A stretch of 64,000 nucleotides of DNA, taken from contig OY987251.1 of NCBI GenBank assembly GCA_963920765.1, forward strand, positions 15,722,830 to 15,786,829. Direction: 5' to 3'. The position numbers and the translations under genes were made by a program. Source of the stretch: Ulota crispa (lineage: Eukaryota > Streptophyta > Bryopsida > Orthotrichales > Orthotrichaceae). The notes beneath the pieces were generated by a model that made no database searches, was not told the origin of the DNA, and worked only from the letters and a program-made list of their open reading frames with translations. Below, one piece after another: positions 11,590-24,700 of this stretch. The stretch's first letter is position 1. Every line of letters begins with the position of its first letter.

Positions 11590-11945
11590 ATAAAAATAAT
11601 TCCGCCCCAAAATTTCAGGCGTCTGTAACCACTCTTATAACAAAAAAGTTGATGTACCCCAAGCTGCGCTTTTTTTTCTCACGTAGGAGATCAATGTTGG
11701 TATATGTGGGAGAATTATCAAATCAATTGGATTTATACATCAAAAAGGAAAAAGTTATAAGTAAAATGAAGTAGGGAATGAGTCAAAACACCAAATTGTT
11801 AAGCATTTAATTATTGAAATGAAAAATGCAAATCCTAAAGGTTATAGGGTTTAGGGTAAAATATCTATTTCCTTTGGTTTAATTTTGATTCCAAAATAGG
11901 GAAAATTGAGTAAAGCAGGACTTCAAAGTTCAAAATTTTTGTGGA
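11590..11945 (+). repeat. Fragment of the dispersed leader repeat of the telomere-associated element
   Basis: The block from 'aaaatttcaggcgtctgtaaccactcttata' through 'gtgggagaattatcaaatcaattgg', 'taagcatttaattattgaaatgaaaaatgc' and 'gaaaattgagtaaa...gacttcaaagtt' aligns with 29770-30110. Part of it also aligns with 45330-45380. It contains 'gggtttagggt' near 11850. It is non-coding and diverged. Confidence 0.65.
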
Positions 11946-12395
11946 ATTAATTGACGCTCACTCCTTGGTGACCCCCTTAGGGTTCACAATTTCAAGTATT
12001 TGTACAAAGATGGAATGACGAGGTTCCTATATAAAACACATAGCAATAATAGTTGGAATGACTTGAAACTTGCACATTCACTTCCAATTTGGGCGAGAGT
12101 CATGTGAGAATTTTTGTGGAATTAATTGACGCTCACTTCTTGGTGACCCCCTTAGGATTCACAATTTCATGTATTTGTTCAAAGATGGAATAACAAGGTT
12201 CCTATTTAAAACACATAGTAATAATAATTGGAATGCCCTAAAACTAGCACATTTGCTTCTAATTAGGGTGTGTGACATGTGGGAATTTTTTGGAAGGAAA
12301 TTGAAACATGGTTCATGGTGACCCCATTGGAGGTCACATATTCAAATATTTGCCAAAGGATGGGATATCTGGGTATTTATTTAATGGCATTTAGG
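11934..12395. repeat. Tandem repeat, period about 175 bp, three units
   Basis: 'gtggaattaattgacgctcact' occurs at 11941 and 12116. A third, more diverged unit begins near 12290 ('ggaaggaaattgaaacatgg...ggtgacccc'). The shared parts include 'ttggtgacccccttagg' and 'aggttcctat'. No coding function is seen. Confidence 0.75.
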
Positions 12396-12589
12396 GGTTA
12401 ATTGAGCAAAGGTATCGATGAGCGTGTTTAGTTTTGTAGGAATATTCTAGGAATTAAATAACCCAACATTGGTTTTCACCCACTTTGCTCCAATTCTTGT
12501 AGCCAGGGCGACGCGTGTACAAATTCCTGTAGAGTCGCAATCGAGAGTGAATTTTCACGAATAGTCTGACCCTAGGTCGCTCCAACTGT

Positions 12590-12890
12590 CTTTGCAGAGT
12601 ATCCAATGGACGGCCTGCCTGTCCAGTGGACGATTTCCACATCCATTCCTCGGATGGCCTCTTTGACAGATTGCCCATTGCCTTGTTGGCATGCCCAAGA
12701 CTATAGATAGCCAGCCCGTTGCCTGGATGGCCTTCCCGTCCCCTAGACGGTCCCCCATCGCCTTGTTCGCCTGCTCGTCGCCAAGATGGCCTGCCTGTCA
12801 ACCAAAAGGCCTACTTGTCTCCAGAGGATGGACTGCTCGTCTACTCGACGGACTTTCCATTCCCTTGACAGACTGCCCGTCCACAGGAAT
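12590..12890. repeat. Third GACGGCC-type minisatellite (mostly opposite orientation)
   Basis: Units like 'ggcctgcctgtcc', 'gatggccttcccgtcc' and 'gactgcccgtcc' recur. They are the counterpart of the GGACGGCC units at 4960-5400. Open frames across it have the repetitive composition expected of a repeat, so no protein is called. Confidence 0.5.
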
Positions 12891-13077
12891 CGCCTTTTTA
12901 TACTTCACTTTTGGTTTCATTTGCACAAGTCTCTCTTGCTCTGACAGTGCTTCCTTGTCCTAGATTGACTTTGATCCTTGTTTGGGAGAGCGGGTGCTTG
13001 GATAGGGGCTTGGGTGAAGGAGGGCAAGGGAAGATTTTGCAAATTTTGCAACCCTTAAACCCTAAATCCTTTGTTTC

Positions 13078-14000
13078 TTGTACTTGATTTATATTTCAAT
13101 GGCCAGGCAAGATTTTTCAAAGGAGAAGGTGGATGCCTGGTTCATAGGCATTAAAGATCTAGTTGTGCAAATATCCCGGGAATCAATAGATTGCGTGTAT
13201 GGAGGGCATGGCGGCTACACCAAATGGGGCCAACGCTCATGGTGTTGGGAAATCTTCAAAAGAGAAGAAGCAAAAGCAACAAATACAGCACTGAGCTTCT
13301 AGCCCAAAAGATTGGCCAAGTAAAATTGCAACAAGGAAGTTGCACAAAGTGGCTTTGACTTTTTTTGAGCAATACTGGATTTCACAGTTGGACAAGGCAT
13401 ACATCTCAAAGGAAACCCATGGATTGGATCTATGAAGAAGAAGTTGGAGCACATGTTTTGAACAACGATGCACAATGACGAGTAGCTGGAAGTCTACATG
13501 AAAGAGAATTTCAATAAATGGCTTGATGATCAAGTGCAAATGTGAGTTTGCAACCTCGCCCAAGTGGCTAAGAATATTAAAGCCTTTAAATAGGATAATG
13601 AGCCAAAGCAACCAGCGTTGTAGCTGCTGCACATGATGGTGTACTGGTGGCACAATGCGGTCCGTGGATTCTTGTCAAGCAATATCCGCTCTGCTCCGTG
13701 GTTACAAAAGAGTCAAAACTTGGCCATAGGTCAAGGGGCAACAAGAGGGGTGGTGTTCCTTGAGCAAGGACTGGTGGTGAACGTCTTTTCTTGCAGCAAC
13801 AAGCAAGGGGGGCATGGATGGGTGCATAGGGTGAGCCTCTAGAACTCAAAGCATATTATGATACAATAGAATTAGCAGGCAAAACATCTTTACATGTTGA
13901 CAACTTGAAGAAGGCTAGAGAGAAGTTGTCCATCGAGGCATTGGTTTGCCTATGCGAGCATCCAAGACCAATATCAGAATTTAGAGAAAGATATTAGTTA
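13078..14000 (+). pseudogene. Unrecognised decayed coding-like segment
   Basis: An ATG near 13099 starts 'MARQDFSKEKVDAWFIGIK' in a good context, after 'aaccctaaatcctttg' and GC-richer sequence. A short coding-like run follows. The sequence to about 13850 then keeps coding-like fragments interrupted by stops. No domain is recognised. It may be a degraded transposon ORF. Confidence 0.25.
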
Positions 14001-14953
14001 AAAGAAAGTGTGCTGCATATAAATCTAGAAATCATAATAAGCAACAACTATCATTAGACTGAACCAAATCGTGGGAACAAATGAATTGATAAGGATAAAT
14101 CATGTACTTTTTTCAAAAAAACAGAGGCGGTACAAGAAATGAACAAGTTTGTATATAAAAATTGCACCTCAACCCAATAAACCACCTTCTGTAGCCACTG
14201 CTTGATCTTATCCTCTGTCTTTGTAGGATGCAAGAATTTCAAGGCTATGCGGCTAAGTAAAAGAGAGTTCCAAATGGATAACCACCTAGCTTTGTAACCA
14301 CCGAGTGTACAAGCTCCGGATATTATCTGAAGCTTCTCAAGCGTCAGGTCCGGTTTCTCATAGATTTCCCAGTGTTTCCTTATCTGCAAAAAAAATGAAA
14401 TGGTAAATGAGAAATTCAACACATAATTTTGTCCATTAGTATTTAACATGACCTATATCTAAAGAGTTGAGGTAGCAATCCTAGCAATCTTGAAGTAGGA
14501 GTACTAGGCCGCGTAAGCACTAGCAAGCCAAACACACTCCTAAATTAATTAAAATCAGTTGAATGCCTCTGGCAACAGCTTCCTTGGAATCCAAGGAGGC
14601 TATTTATTACAACTATTGGGCTGTGCTATGTTTGGCATCCTTCAATACAAAAACAACATAGAAAACCAAGGATCGGTCTAGGTTTCGAGCAAGGTAGCAA
14701 GATATTAAAACGCAATTTGTTTTAAATTCCTAAAGCTACAAAATTGACATCTCATGTCAATCAGTGGAGCCTTCTGAGTTTTCTAGGAGTTTTGTGTCAT
14801 TACATAAGTTGTGATATGGTTGAAATGAGCATCTACAGAATCACACTTGAGTTGACTTTATCATTCCAAGTTCCAACATGTGTATGCAAGGTCTCAACTC
14901 AATTCTATTTACTTGTAGTAGAATTAAAACAATGTCAAGGCATGGGTAGGTTG

Positions 14954-14984
14954 GCAGCCTCCTTGTAATCTGAGGAGGCTGCCT
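14954..14984. repeat. Perfect hairpin GGCAGCCTCCT...AGGAGGCTGCC
   Basis: An 11-bp perfect inverted repeat surrounds a 9-bp loop. The core 'GCCTCCT...AGGAGGC' recurs in the 168-bp array at 25850-26990 and near 14580. Confidence 0.6.
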
Positions 14985-15419
14985 TTAAAACTAAAATGAC
15001 TTAGAACTTCTGCCTCTAGGTTCCAATAAGGCTTTGGAAGGAACACTTTACCTTCTGTTATGACAACTTTGAAGGCCTACTGACAGAATTGCTGTGCTCT
15101 AGTAAAGGCTAAGCCAAACCATCAAAAGCGTTTTTTATACAAATCCAGCTTGAAATTTGGAAGAACAATGCGTTCAAGGAATCAAAACAATCAGTTTAAG
15201 AAAACTCTAGGTTTCAATCAGGGCATCCAAATAACAGTTTGCATTTCATTTTTATCAAAATGTGACGCCTCAAACGTCATTCCTGCACTCCAAATGATTA
15301 TAAACTGGATAATTGACATGTTTTAAACGTTATTCTTCCTTCTAGGCTTACATATCACCGTATCAAAGACAAGGTGCCTAAAAATACTTAAAACTGGTTA
15401 AGTTTTGCATAAACAACAA

Positions 15420-16340
15420 AATTGGTACTGGGCCTATACTTGCCTCTTAAGTTCCAAGCTAGTGAAAGAAGGGCCAATCTGGAATCTATAAAATCAAGTT
15501 AAAGACAACCAACATATTGATTACCTGGCCTTCAACCTGCTCCTAGGTTCCAACCTAGGGTCTTGAAGGTCAATTGGGAATCTGATTAATCAACTGAAAC
15601 TAGGACAACGAAATGGAACTTGGTCCATCATCATGCTCTTAGGTTCCGACCTAGTATCTAGAAAGCAATGTTCAAATCTGTTTTATCAATTGAAACTAAG
15701 ACACAAATTTGAAACTAGTCATTAAACATGCTCCTAGGTTCCAACCTAGTGTATTAAAGGCAAATTTGGAATCTAATTTATCAACTAAAATTTAGATAAC
15801 AAATTGTTTACAGGACCCTCAACTTGCTCTTAGGTTCTAACCTAATGTCAAGAAGGCAAAGTTCAAATCTGTTTTATCAATTGAAACTAAGACACAAATT
15901 CAAAACTAGTGCTTGAACATGATCTCAGGTTCTGACCTAGGGTCAAGAAGGCAACATTTGAATCTATTTTGTGAGCTAAAACTAGGACAACAAATTGGAA
16001 ACCGATCCTTCAACGTGCTCCCTGGTTCCAACCTAGTGTCCCGATGGCAAAATTGGAATTTGATTTGACATCTAAAATTTGGACAAATGATTCATTATTG
16101 GACCCTCAACCTGCTCTTAAGTTCTGAGCTTGGCTCTCAAAGGTCAGTTTGGAATATGTTTTCACTAGTTAAACTCAAAGAATAATTTAATTACCAGACC
16201 AAAATCCTGCACTAAGTTTCCAAAATACATTTTTAGGACAATTTTGAAATACAATTTGTTAAGCAAAACTCAGAATTTGGATTCAATTATGGACCTACAT
16301 CCTACCTTGATGTTCCAATCTATGATCATGAAGGTTGATA
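15420..16340. repeat. Tandem array, period about 96 bp, about ten units
   Basis: The block 'ggttccaacctagggtc...aagg' or its variants recurs at 15450, 15546, 15642, 15737, 15833, 15928, 16025, 16120, 16216 and 16311. Spacing is 95-97 bp. Units share 'ctcctaggttcc' and 'ctaaaactaggacaacaaatt'. Divergence is appreciable, so the array is old. It lies inside the decayed DGNH-type gene, probably in an intron. Confidence 0.85.
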
Positions 16341-18999
16341 TAGGATCAAAAATAAATTTGGGTGATTGGGGTTCTATATATTTTTGTCAATATTAATGGA
16401 GTACTGGTCACCAATTGTTTGTAATGTGAAACAGGTCCAAGGTATTACTAGGATATTACTGGTTCTACAAAGGGTCACTAATTGCATACTTGGTTCCCAG
16501 CTGAGTATACATGTCCACTTTTTGAAAGTGTGAATTATTGAATTACAAAAATTGTTTACCATCTTGAGTTTTGGTTATGAATTGACAAGTTTGACTAAAT
16601 AGTAAACTATTCAACTACATACTGATTTAATAGAATGGATGTGTGAACTTCATATTTGCATAACAAAATTGAACTCACCATTAGGTTTCACTCCCAAATC
16701 TAAGAAGGTAATGTTGCATGATTATAAGTGATTCTGGGCCTCACACGTTACTTGAAACATTCTATGACCAGCCCTTTTCTAGTCTAATATAGTGTGTCAA
16801 ATGACCCAAGCAATAAACTAGTCAAAATATTTATGTGATATGTGGTCCTAGATCCAATTTATATTCTACTAATTACCTTTTGGGTGTAACCTAGTTCTGA
16901 GTTGCGGCCAAGACATCAGAAGCATGTTTTATAAAATGGTTTGCATTAATTAGATGAAACCGAGAGACAAAATGTTAAGTAAACTAAAGCCGTTGGACTA
17001 GGAATACCATACTTCCTCCAACCACCTGGCTCCATGCTTTGGATTTGCCACGCCGATAATCTTATCAAAGTCAGTCTTGAAGTACTTAACTTTGCCTGCC
17101 GTTGCAAGTGCCATGGCATTGTGAACACCAATTGCTGTTTGATCCTCTAGTTTCACTCTTTCAGTATGAAACCGCGGCCTCGTTGGCAGCTGCGGTGACC
17201 TCTTGCTGCAACAACCACCATCAAAAATTAGCATGGACTCATTCTAACATTGAAAAACTGCACTCCATACAATGCACCAAAGCTGAACACGGCTTACTTT
17301 GTGCAAGAAGCAAATAAAGACTTCAGCACTCAAGGGATGCCACTGGAGTGGCTTTAACTTCTGATTTTGACACATACAATACTCTTTAGCAGTGAGGAGA
17401 TCCTTGAAATCCTTGAGTTTGAGCAACCCGTAAGTGTTTACTTTGTAAATGCAATGGATGAGGTTGGTCGTGACGTGCCCATATTTAGTAGAGTTGAAAA
17501 AGAAAAACCACTTAACAAGATCAATGGTAACTTCACAAGTGTAGTATGCGTTGCTTAATGTAACTAACCAAGCAGCTACTAGTTGATGAGATTTTGTCTT
17601 TCCAAAACAATTTGCCCAAACATATACATAACACTTGAAGCTAATTGCACATTTCAAAAGTACCTTGAAACACACTCAATACAATCCATTTGACTCTAGT
17701 TGGGGGATATGGAATACTCACCAATTCACATTGTTCATTACATGCATTGCTAATGCGGCGCAGCCCCTAGTGTCTATAACAATGCACTCAGGCCAATAGT
17801 GCCATGCGCGTTCCATGCTCTTCAATTTCTGGATGGAATTGGTCCATGCTGCTAACCAATGATTGCCGTCCCAAACGTAGAACATCAAACTGTTGAGACA
17901 CTTTCTATGGAGATGGCTTAGGAGCTGAAGCTCAAACCTCTCATTTTCAATGACCCAAAGTGAATCCCACAATTTCACTATGTCATCTGTCACTAACTGA
18001 GTCTAGCCTTGGTCATTGTAGGGTGACGGAAACATCACCCTACTTCCTTTGCTGTAGCCATGCACAAAAGCGCTCTCTAGAGCAATGACGTCCTTTTCAA
18101 GCATTGGCCTCACTAAAGGCAAGGATAGCATCCTACACAGTGGACTGGCAAACTTTGTTGAACCTACAAGTTTAAATCAAATTGACTTGAGTACGCTGTT
18201 GTAGTCAAGCAAGGAGTCCAGTCGAAACTTGTCAATTACTTTGTATTGTGTTAACTTTGCACTCTCCATGTTCTTGTCCTCACTTGGACCCTGCAAACAT
18301 GGAAGAATATTACAAATGTTACATGCATGGCAACTAAAGTGAATTGCTTTTATTGTCCGCTTTTTACTAAATAATTTAGATAGACAACAATTACGTAATA
18401 GCTTGAATGATTGATTGTAGATGCTTAACGTTGTTCTCTGCAAATGGTGAATCCTAATCTGGAAAGTACTTTGATTCATTTTGATTGCATTAACGCCAAT
18501 TAAATGCTCATACCATGTAAGCTCTTACGGTTTGTTGCAAGTAACATAGTACTATTGCACTATATGCTTGAGCAGATTCAGCAAAATGTTCTACAAGTTT
18601 GTGAACAATTTAAGTAAATCAAGTTTGTAGGATTTAGAAACTTATCGGGGCGGATGTCACCACAGCTTGCGGAGCCGTTGGATCTTGAATGCCTCTCTCT
18701 CCGTCGCCGCCCAGTATTTCGGCACACTCCATCAAGCTTTGTTGATTTACCTCCGGCACATTGTCTTTGTTGAGATCCACAACGTCTTTGCTGATAGACC
18801 TTGGACTCGCCAACCGCAACCCTGGAGGGTGTGAATCTTCACCGCTACTTCCCTGACGAGACCCACCTACTCGACTTGCCTCTCTTGCCATTCTCAACAA
18901 CCCGGACCCAAAAACAAATTAGAATAAAGTCAATGTAACCCAATCCAATATAGCTCTTGTTGTTGATCAGTAACACAAAAGCAACTGCAACTCAATGAT

Positions 19000-20600
19000 T
19001 TAAGCGCAAACACAAAAAAGCCCAATCTTCAGCATTGTAGGATGATAATGCTAAAGCTTGTTCCTTAAATCTTGAGAATTTGAGGGTTCCAATCAAGCGT
19101 CTTTAAAATGAACATCAATATTCAAGGATGCAAGGAAATTGCACACCCTAAAGTCAACTAGATACACAAAGTGAACCTTAGAAATGAAGCTCCCTATTTT
19201 GGGGAGAGGAACTTGAAGGTCCCACCCATCGCATCCAAGACCAAGAAATCTAATGACCTAATCGTGCCTTCTTGAAGCAAAGAAGAAGGCACAATCACTA
19301 ATCCAGCGACCAGAAGGGCAGTAAGCGCAAGCACAAGAAGAGCAAGTGATGGATGAACTAGCGGGAGTGTTGCAAGCGTAGGCATGAGATGAGCATGCTG
19401 CAGTCGATCAAGCAGTAGGGTTGCAAGCGCAAGCACAAGATGAGCATGACAAAGCCGATTAAGCGGCAGGGTTACAAGCGCAAGCACTACATGAGCAAGT
19501 GGCGCCAAAATATTCGTAGGTTGGATAGAAGCTCAGTAAACATCTTCATTTTGAAATAAAAGTTGACGGGACTCAGGACTAAAGCGCATACGGAAAAGGA
19601 ATTGTCAGGTCATAATGACACAATATTCTAGAAATTGGCGCCATCAAGTACATTAGTATTCTTGACGATTTTAAACAACAATATGAGATACTTCTCTCCC
19701 ATGGAGCTTGTCAAGATTTATGTCATTGTTACTTCTAGATTTGAATATTAAAGCAAAAACCTTTTACTCAAGTAAGTACTGAACATGTTGTTGTGCTAAA
19801 TTGACATCTAATGCTAAAGACAACTACCATAACAATTGTTCAGACAGTAACCAGCGAGCTAATATCATTTGGCTAGTATATGAGATGTAAGCCACAATAA
19901 ACTTCCAAAGATTTGGCAAAGGCGTCACAAAAACATGACCTAAATCAAAGCACATAGTGATAAGCTAAATATCAAAGGTAACAAGGCAAGGGTAAGTCAT
20001 TTTTGTACCGTATCATCAGATTGACTAGCTGCGCCATTGTATCAGCCTGCAGCATCCAAATTTTGGGCAAGCAGCATGAACACGTCACTTGAATCTAAAT
20101 CATTGACCTCTCATCCTCTACTTCCTATAAGATAGTTTCTGAACTGTACTATTAGCTTGCGCTCTAGTCACCCTTTGGAAACGACAAGACATGGCATGTT
20201 GTGCTAATTGTTTCCTTGTGCAAAACTTAAAGCTGGCTTTCCATCTTGCTCTATGTGGTATCTCCTGCATTCTTAAACTAATGAAAAACCACTGCTTCAG
20301 ACCATCATTCACACAACCAAGCACAAGTTGCTACAACACTTCTATGTAGCAAAAGATGACTTAGTTTCTTTGGCTTGCCCTCTGTATAGGAGTGCGCAAT
20401 TCCTAGACATTGATTAATTTCTATAGGAAAATCTTGTTGATTTCAAGCCGACAATGATAGATACGCGCAAGGTGCGGCAATCTAGTTGGTAAACAGCTGG
20501 AATGAATAATCATGGTTGCCCTTAACAATTTCACATAACGTGACTTGCAACTATTTTTTTTACCAAGTTACTTCCATTAAAAACTGCTGCGGCTTTATTG
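19000..20600. other. Intergenic; includes a ~60-bp minisatellite at about 19325-19500
   Basis: 'gcaagcgcaagcacaagatgagca' and its variants recur about three times with a period near 60 bp. The minus-strand frame across it has the Leu/Ala repetition expected of a repeat, not a protein. The rest shows nothing recognisable. Confidence 0.5.
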
Positions 20601-20606
20601 TACAAT

Positions 20607-21587
20607 GGGTTTGGAAAAGATTTTGTTCACCCCATTGTAATAGTCAAAAGACTTAGCATTTTCTTGAATGCAATTTGTGTTTTTTTATCTTGTAACGCTA
20701 AGCTTTAATTCATACACAATCCAAATCAATTGTACCAAATTTGAGTTCTAGAAAATCAAAATCCTATTTTTGGTGAATGAAATTACATAAAATTCATGGT
20801 TTTACATGATAATTGATTAAAATACATTGTTGATGAGTTTTTGAGCTTTGATTGCACGGATATGTAGGAAACATCCATGTGCACATCTTTTTTTCTAACA
20901 AAGATCTCCAAAAAGTTTGTCGAGTCTTCTTTAAGAGAATTTAATATTGAAGTGATCATAACCAACTTTTAGTAAAATAGATACTTCTTTATGGTGATTA
21001 GATTTTGCAAAATGACTCATCTAATGTGATTAAGTTTGTACCTTGGGCCATGATGATATGTTTACTTTGCCAAAAGCTAATTAAGAAAAAAAAAATCTTT
21101 ATTTTTCTTAATTGGCTTTTAGCAAAGTAAACATATCATCATGGCCCAAGGTACAAATTTAATCACATTAGATGAGTCATTTTGCAAAACCTAATCACCA
21201 TAAAGAAGTATCTATTTTACTAAAAGTTGGTTATGATCACTTGAACATTAAATTCTCTTTAGGAAGACCCTACAAACTTTTTGGAGATCTTTGTTAGAAA
21301 AAAAGATGTGCACATGGACGTTTCCTACATATCCGTGCAATCAAAGCTCAAAAACTCATCAACAATGTATTTTAATCAATTATCATGTAAAACCATGAAT
21401 TTTATGTAATTTCATTCACCAAAAATAGGATTTTGATTTTCTAGAACTCAAATTTGGTACAATTGATTTGGATTGTGTATGAATTAAAGCTTAGCGTTAC
21501 AAGATAAAAAAATACAAATTGCATTCAAAAAAATGCTAAGTCTTTTTACTATTACAATGGGGTGAACAAAGTCTTTTCCAAATCCAC
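20607..21587. mobile_element. Large foldback element (about 980 bp), older member
   Basis: The two arms (about 20607-21085 and 21108-21587) are inverted copies, from 'ttggaaaaga.tttgttcaccccattgtaata' at the outside to 'actttgccaaaagctaattaagaaaaa' at the centre near 21097. A few per cent of positions differ between the arms. The interior 'gatcataaccaa.ttttagtaaaata.atacttctt' and a short coding-like run ('KKDVHMDVSYISVQSKLKNS') match the foldback at 50213-51086, so this is a family. No transposase is encoded. I see no clear target duplication. Confidence 0.8.
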
Positions 21588-21725
21588 TATATACTACGAA
21601 CGGGTAAATTCCAACCCTTGTATGTACCTAAGAAGACCTTTGGGATAATATTTACCATGTTACATACCGTACTATTTGAAGTGCCAATTATGTTCAGTAC
21701 CCCTATGTATTGCCAGTGATCTATT

Positions 21726-24700
21726 TTGAAATCAAAACTAAATCCCTATATTGGATTTTGCTGCTCAAAGTTGGAAGGTACTATCTTTAATGCTTGCGGC
21801 GTTGTTGTCAGTGTCATCCTCACCCCACTTTACCATTCAAGAACTTCAAGTTTTGGCTCAATAATCTCTCATCATTTGTTGTTTTGTTGTTTTTGGTTGT
21901 TGCTAAGTATGATGATGGCCTCTGTTCAAGGCAATGGCGCTGCTATTCCAATTTTGTTTCTTTATTTTGCAAGTGGCATTGCTTGGATTCCAGCTTCTAT
22001 TTTAGGCTTGCGCTTCCACCTTGATAGGAACACAATTTGGGTAGAAGAAGAACTATTTGATGCAAAAGGGATTCAAGTCATTCCTATTGTCTTGCGCTTG
22101 CAGATTTACACTCCTATTGGACAAGGGTGGGAGCTTAGGCCAAGCAACTACCATGCCTTTGGCAATTCTGCGGTTGTGCAGGATATAACATCTTTGAACT
22201 TGACACTTGGTTCAGCCACTTCTACCCTTCCAATGTCGTGCAGAGCTTGTGAATTAGTTTACCTTGCTAATCACATTTATGTTTCACTGGCTGAGTCATC
22301 GAATGACGACTTAGTGATAACTAATGGCAGAAGTGGTTTCCTATCTCCAATTCCCAAAAATAGCTCCACTCTATGTTTTCCTACGGAAAATACTCCAAGT
22401 AGTTCTTTTCCACCACTAATCCATCCTAAAGTTGAGGGGTTCATTTCCATACAACAGTGCCTCAAAGATTTGCAGAATCGTCCGCGTGCTAGAAACAAGC
22501 TAAAACTTCTAGATTTAGACACAATTGTGTGTGAATCAATACGTCACCTCCCCCAATCTTTCAATGGCGATATTATGTTCAAATTGCCTCCAATTTCATT
22601 GCCATCTGCTTCCTCTACACCATCTTTGAGATCAAACTCTAGCAGTCACGTGGGTCACCAACTAGAAGGGATGGATAGGAAGTATGATGCTCATAATTGG
22701 ACCCATACCCACACCACAAATATTGCCAACGACTTTGGGCTGAAGTTCCGTTACTCATTTTGCGTTGGCCACCTAGTTTGCTTGAATGTCCATTGCCCAA
22801 GAGCCTTGCGTGGAGGGCAGCCAAACAAAATTGAGTGGACCAGATCTTTGCCATCGGTTTTTGCTGTTTGTGCCATGTGTCTAGAGAAATCCAATTTAGT
22901 TTGCAGGATTTGTAAAATTGTTCTTTAATGCAAATCGCCTTGCCCTTGTCGTATATACAGGATTCTCAATTCTTCAAGTTTACCTAAGGCATGTATTCAT
23001 GTGGGAACACATGCCCATCCAATTGGTAAGGGTATTTGTCAAGATTCCATTGAGCTCACCTCAAACCTAATAGAGCATCAGGTCTCTTTGACACCAACTG
23101 CCAAGAACTCGGCAATTGCACTTGGTGCATGTAAAGAGTTTTTGGACACAGTGTTATTCTATGAGGAGGGGCAGCACAATATTAGAGAACCATTAAGAGG
23201 TGAACCACTAGTTGATGTCATGGACAGGTTTTGAGAACTTAGCTCTCCAAGCATTAGGAACAGAATTTCTAAGTTCAAGAATAGTACTAGCGGTGGGCCT
23301 ATTGATAACATTATCACATTGAAGCTTAAGAGCACATATTCATTCATCCAAGATAGCATGTTTCCAGGTCAAGGGAAAGATAAGGTGTACTTGTTTAAAA
23401 TGTCAGAGGATGGTCCAAAGAGCGGGGCCAACTGAGTTAGGCAAATGCAACTCGAAGGAGACTTGCAAAGTTTGTGGTGTATGTTTGACCACGTCAAGAG
23501 GGTTAAAGGGTGGACAACTATAGCTACCCATGTCTATGACACTGAATATTGCCGTGTCATGACCATTTGTGTTTGCAATATGATGAGCAAAGATGCTCTA
23601 TTGCAAACACAAATGTGGCTTTCCATAAACTCTGTAATGGTGCACCATGGCATTAGGAAGATAAACTTCAAAGGTTTTATGGCAGACAATGCCATGGCCA
23701 ATTGGCACGGAGTTTGAGTGGTTTATGGCAATGGAAATAAGCAAGAACCAATGATTGACCGAGAATGCTTGTGCTTGTTGCATTGGACCACGTCACTGAA
23801 TCAGCATACCAATAAACTCATTTGCACGGAGTTTTGTCATGCCGATAAACAATTATGGAAGCAATACAAAGATGCCAAGACTATGCTACACGCCGATGAA
23901 AGGTATTTGGGAATAAAGGCATGGTGGCTATCTTCAGGAGCAGCATTAGAGGAGTCTCTTTGGGAGTTGGACAATTGGTTGGACTTTTGGCACTTTTGCT
24001 ATCGGCAGTGGAGAGGCTTCTTGGAGTTGGTAAGTACACTTTTTACCATTGATCCTTCATGCATTTATTCCATCCAATTCTGTACTGCTCTTTTGAAGTT
24101 GCTGTCAATTGTCAAATAGATTGCACTTTTGCTCCAAATTTTTTGATGAATGTCATATGTATGTTCTTCCCTTTTGCTATTGCTTGAACCAACTATCCAC
24201 ACACTGTTGATGCAGAAGCTATACTTGGAAGAGCTAGCTAAAATACCCATGTATAACCTAGCTGAAACAGTCCATAACAAATGGCAACAAATGTCCGACA
24301 AGCCTAGAGAGGGCTTGTATGTTGCTACAACGGACAACATGGTGCATTCTATGCAGCAATCAATGAACTACTAGGCATTTCTATAAGGATTTTCTTCCGG
24401 CACTAGTCCAAAATTAGATGAGCTCCGTCTTCGTGCAGCACAACATAGCAAAAATCCAACTATGTTTGCAGAAGCCGTAGCTAAGCTTCCAAATGTAGAT
24501 CAATTCACAGTACAAATCCCTCATCTTGAAGTCAAGGAGGTGTTTGGTTCAACCAACCAAAAATTGGACATTCCTCTAGGATCCGACAGCGACTTGCATC
24601 ACCACAACAAAGTCAACTTTTCAGCTCCAAAAGTACAAACAATATCAACTAAAGCCTAGTTGGAGGCCATAGCGACTCTCATTGCTATAAGTGAGATTGG

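Larger units (their letters stand above)
14160..18900 (-). pseudogene. Decayed multi-exon gene with a DGNH (ParB/sulfiredoxin-like?) domain
   Basis: Exon 1 starts at ATG 18898-18900 (the 'MAREASRVGGSRQ' region). Exon 2 begins after a clean acceptor (tttgcag|ggtcc, near 18291). It runs in one frame past 'MFPSPYNDQG' and 'MFYVWDGNHWLAAW' to a perfect donor (GTGAGT) near 17718. Later coding-like blocks are at about 17280-17540 ('TTNLIHCIYKVNTYGLLKLKDFKDL'-type), 16998-17234 and 14160-14390 ('GACTLGGYKARWLSIWN'). 'WDGNH' is the signature shape of the ParB/sulfiredoxin fold, where it is normally DGNHR. Here the Arg position is Trp. Exon 2 has two in-frame stops (a TGA and a TAG), so this copy cannot make the full protein. 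I recall repetitive plant families with this motif but know no function. The 96-bp tandem array lies in one of its introns. Confidence 0.5.

Noticed and set aside
19194-19508. Leu/Ala-rich minus-strand frame resembling a membrane protein
   Set aside because: It spans a 60-bp minisatellite, and the hydrophobic repeats follow the DNA period.
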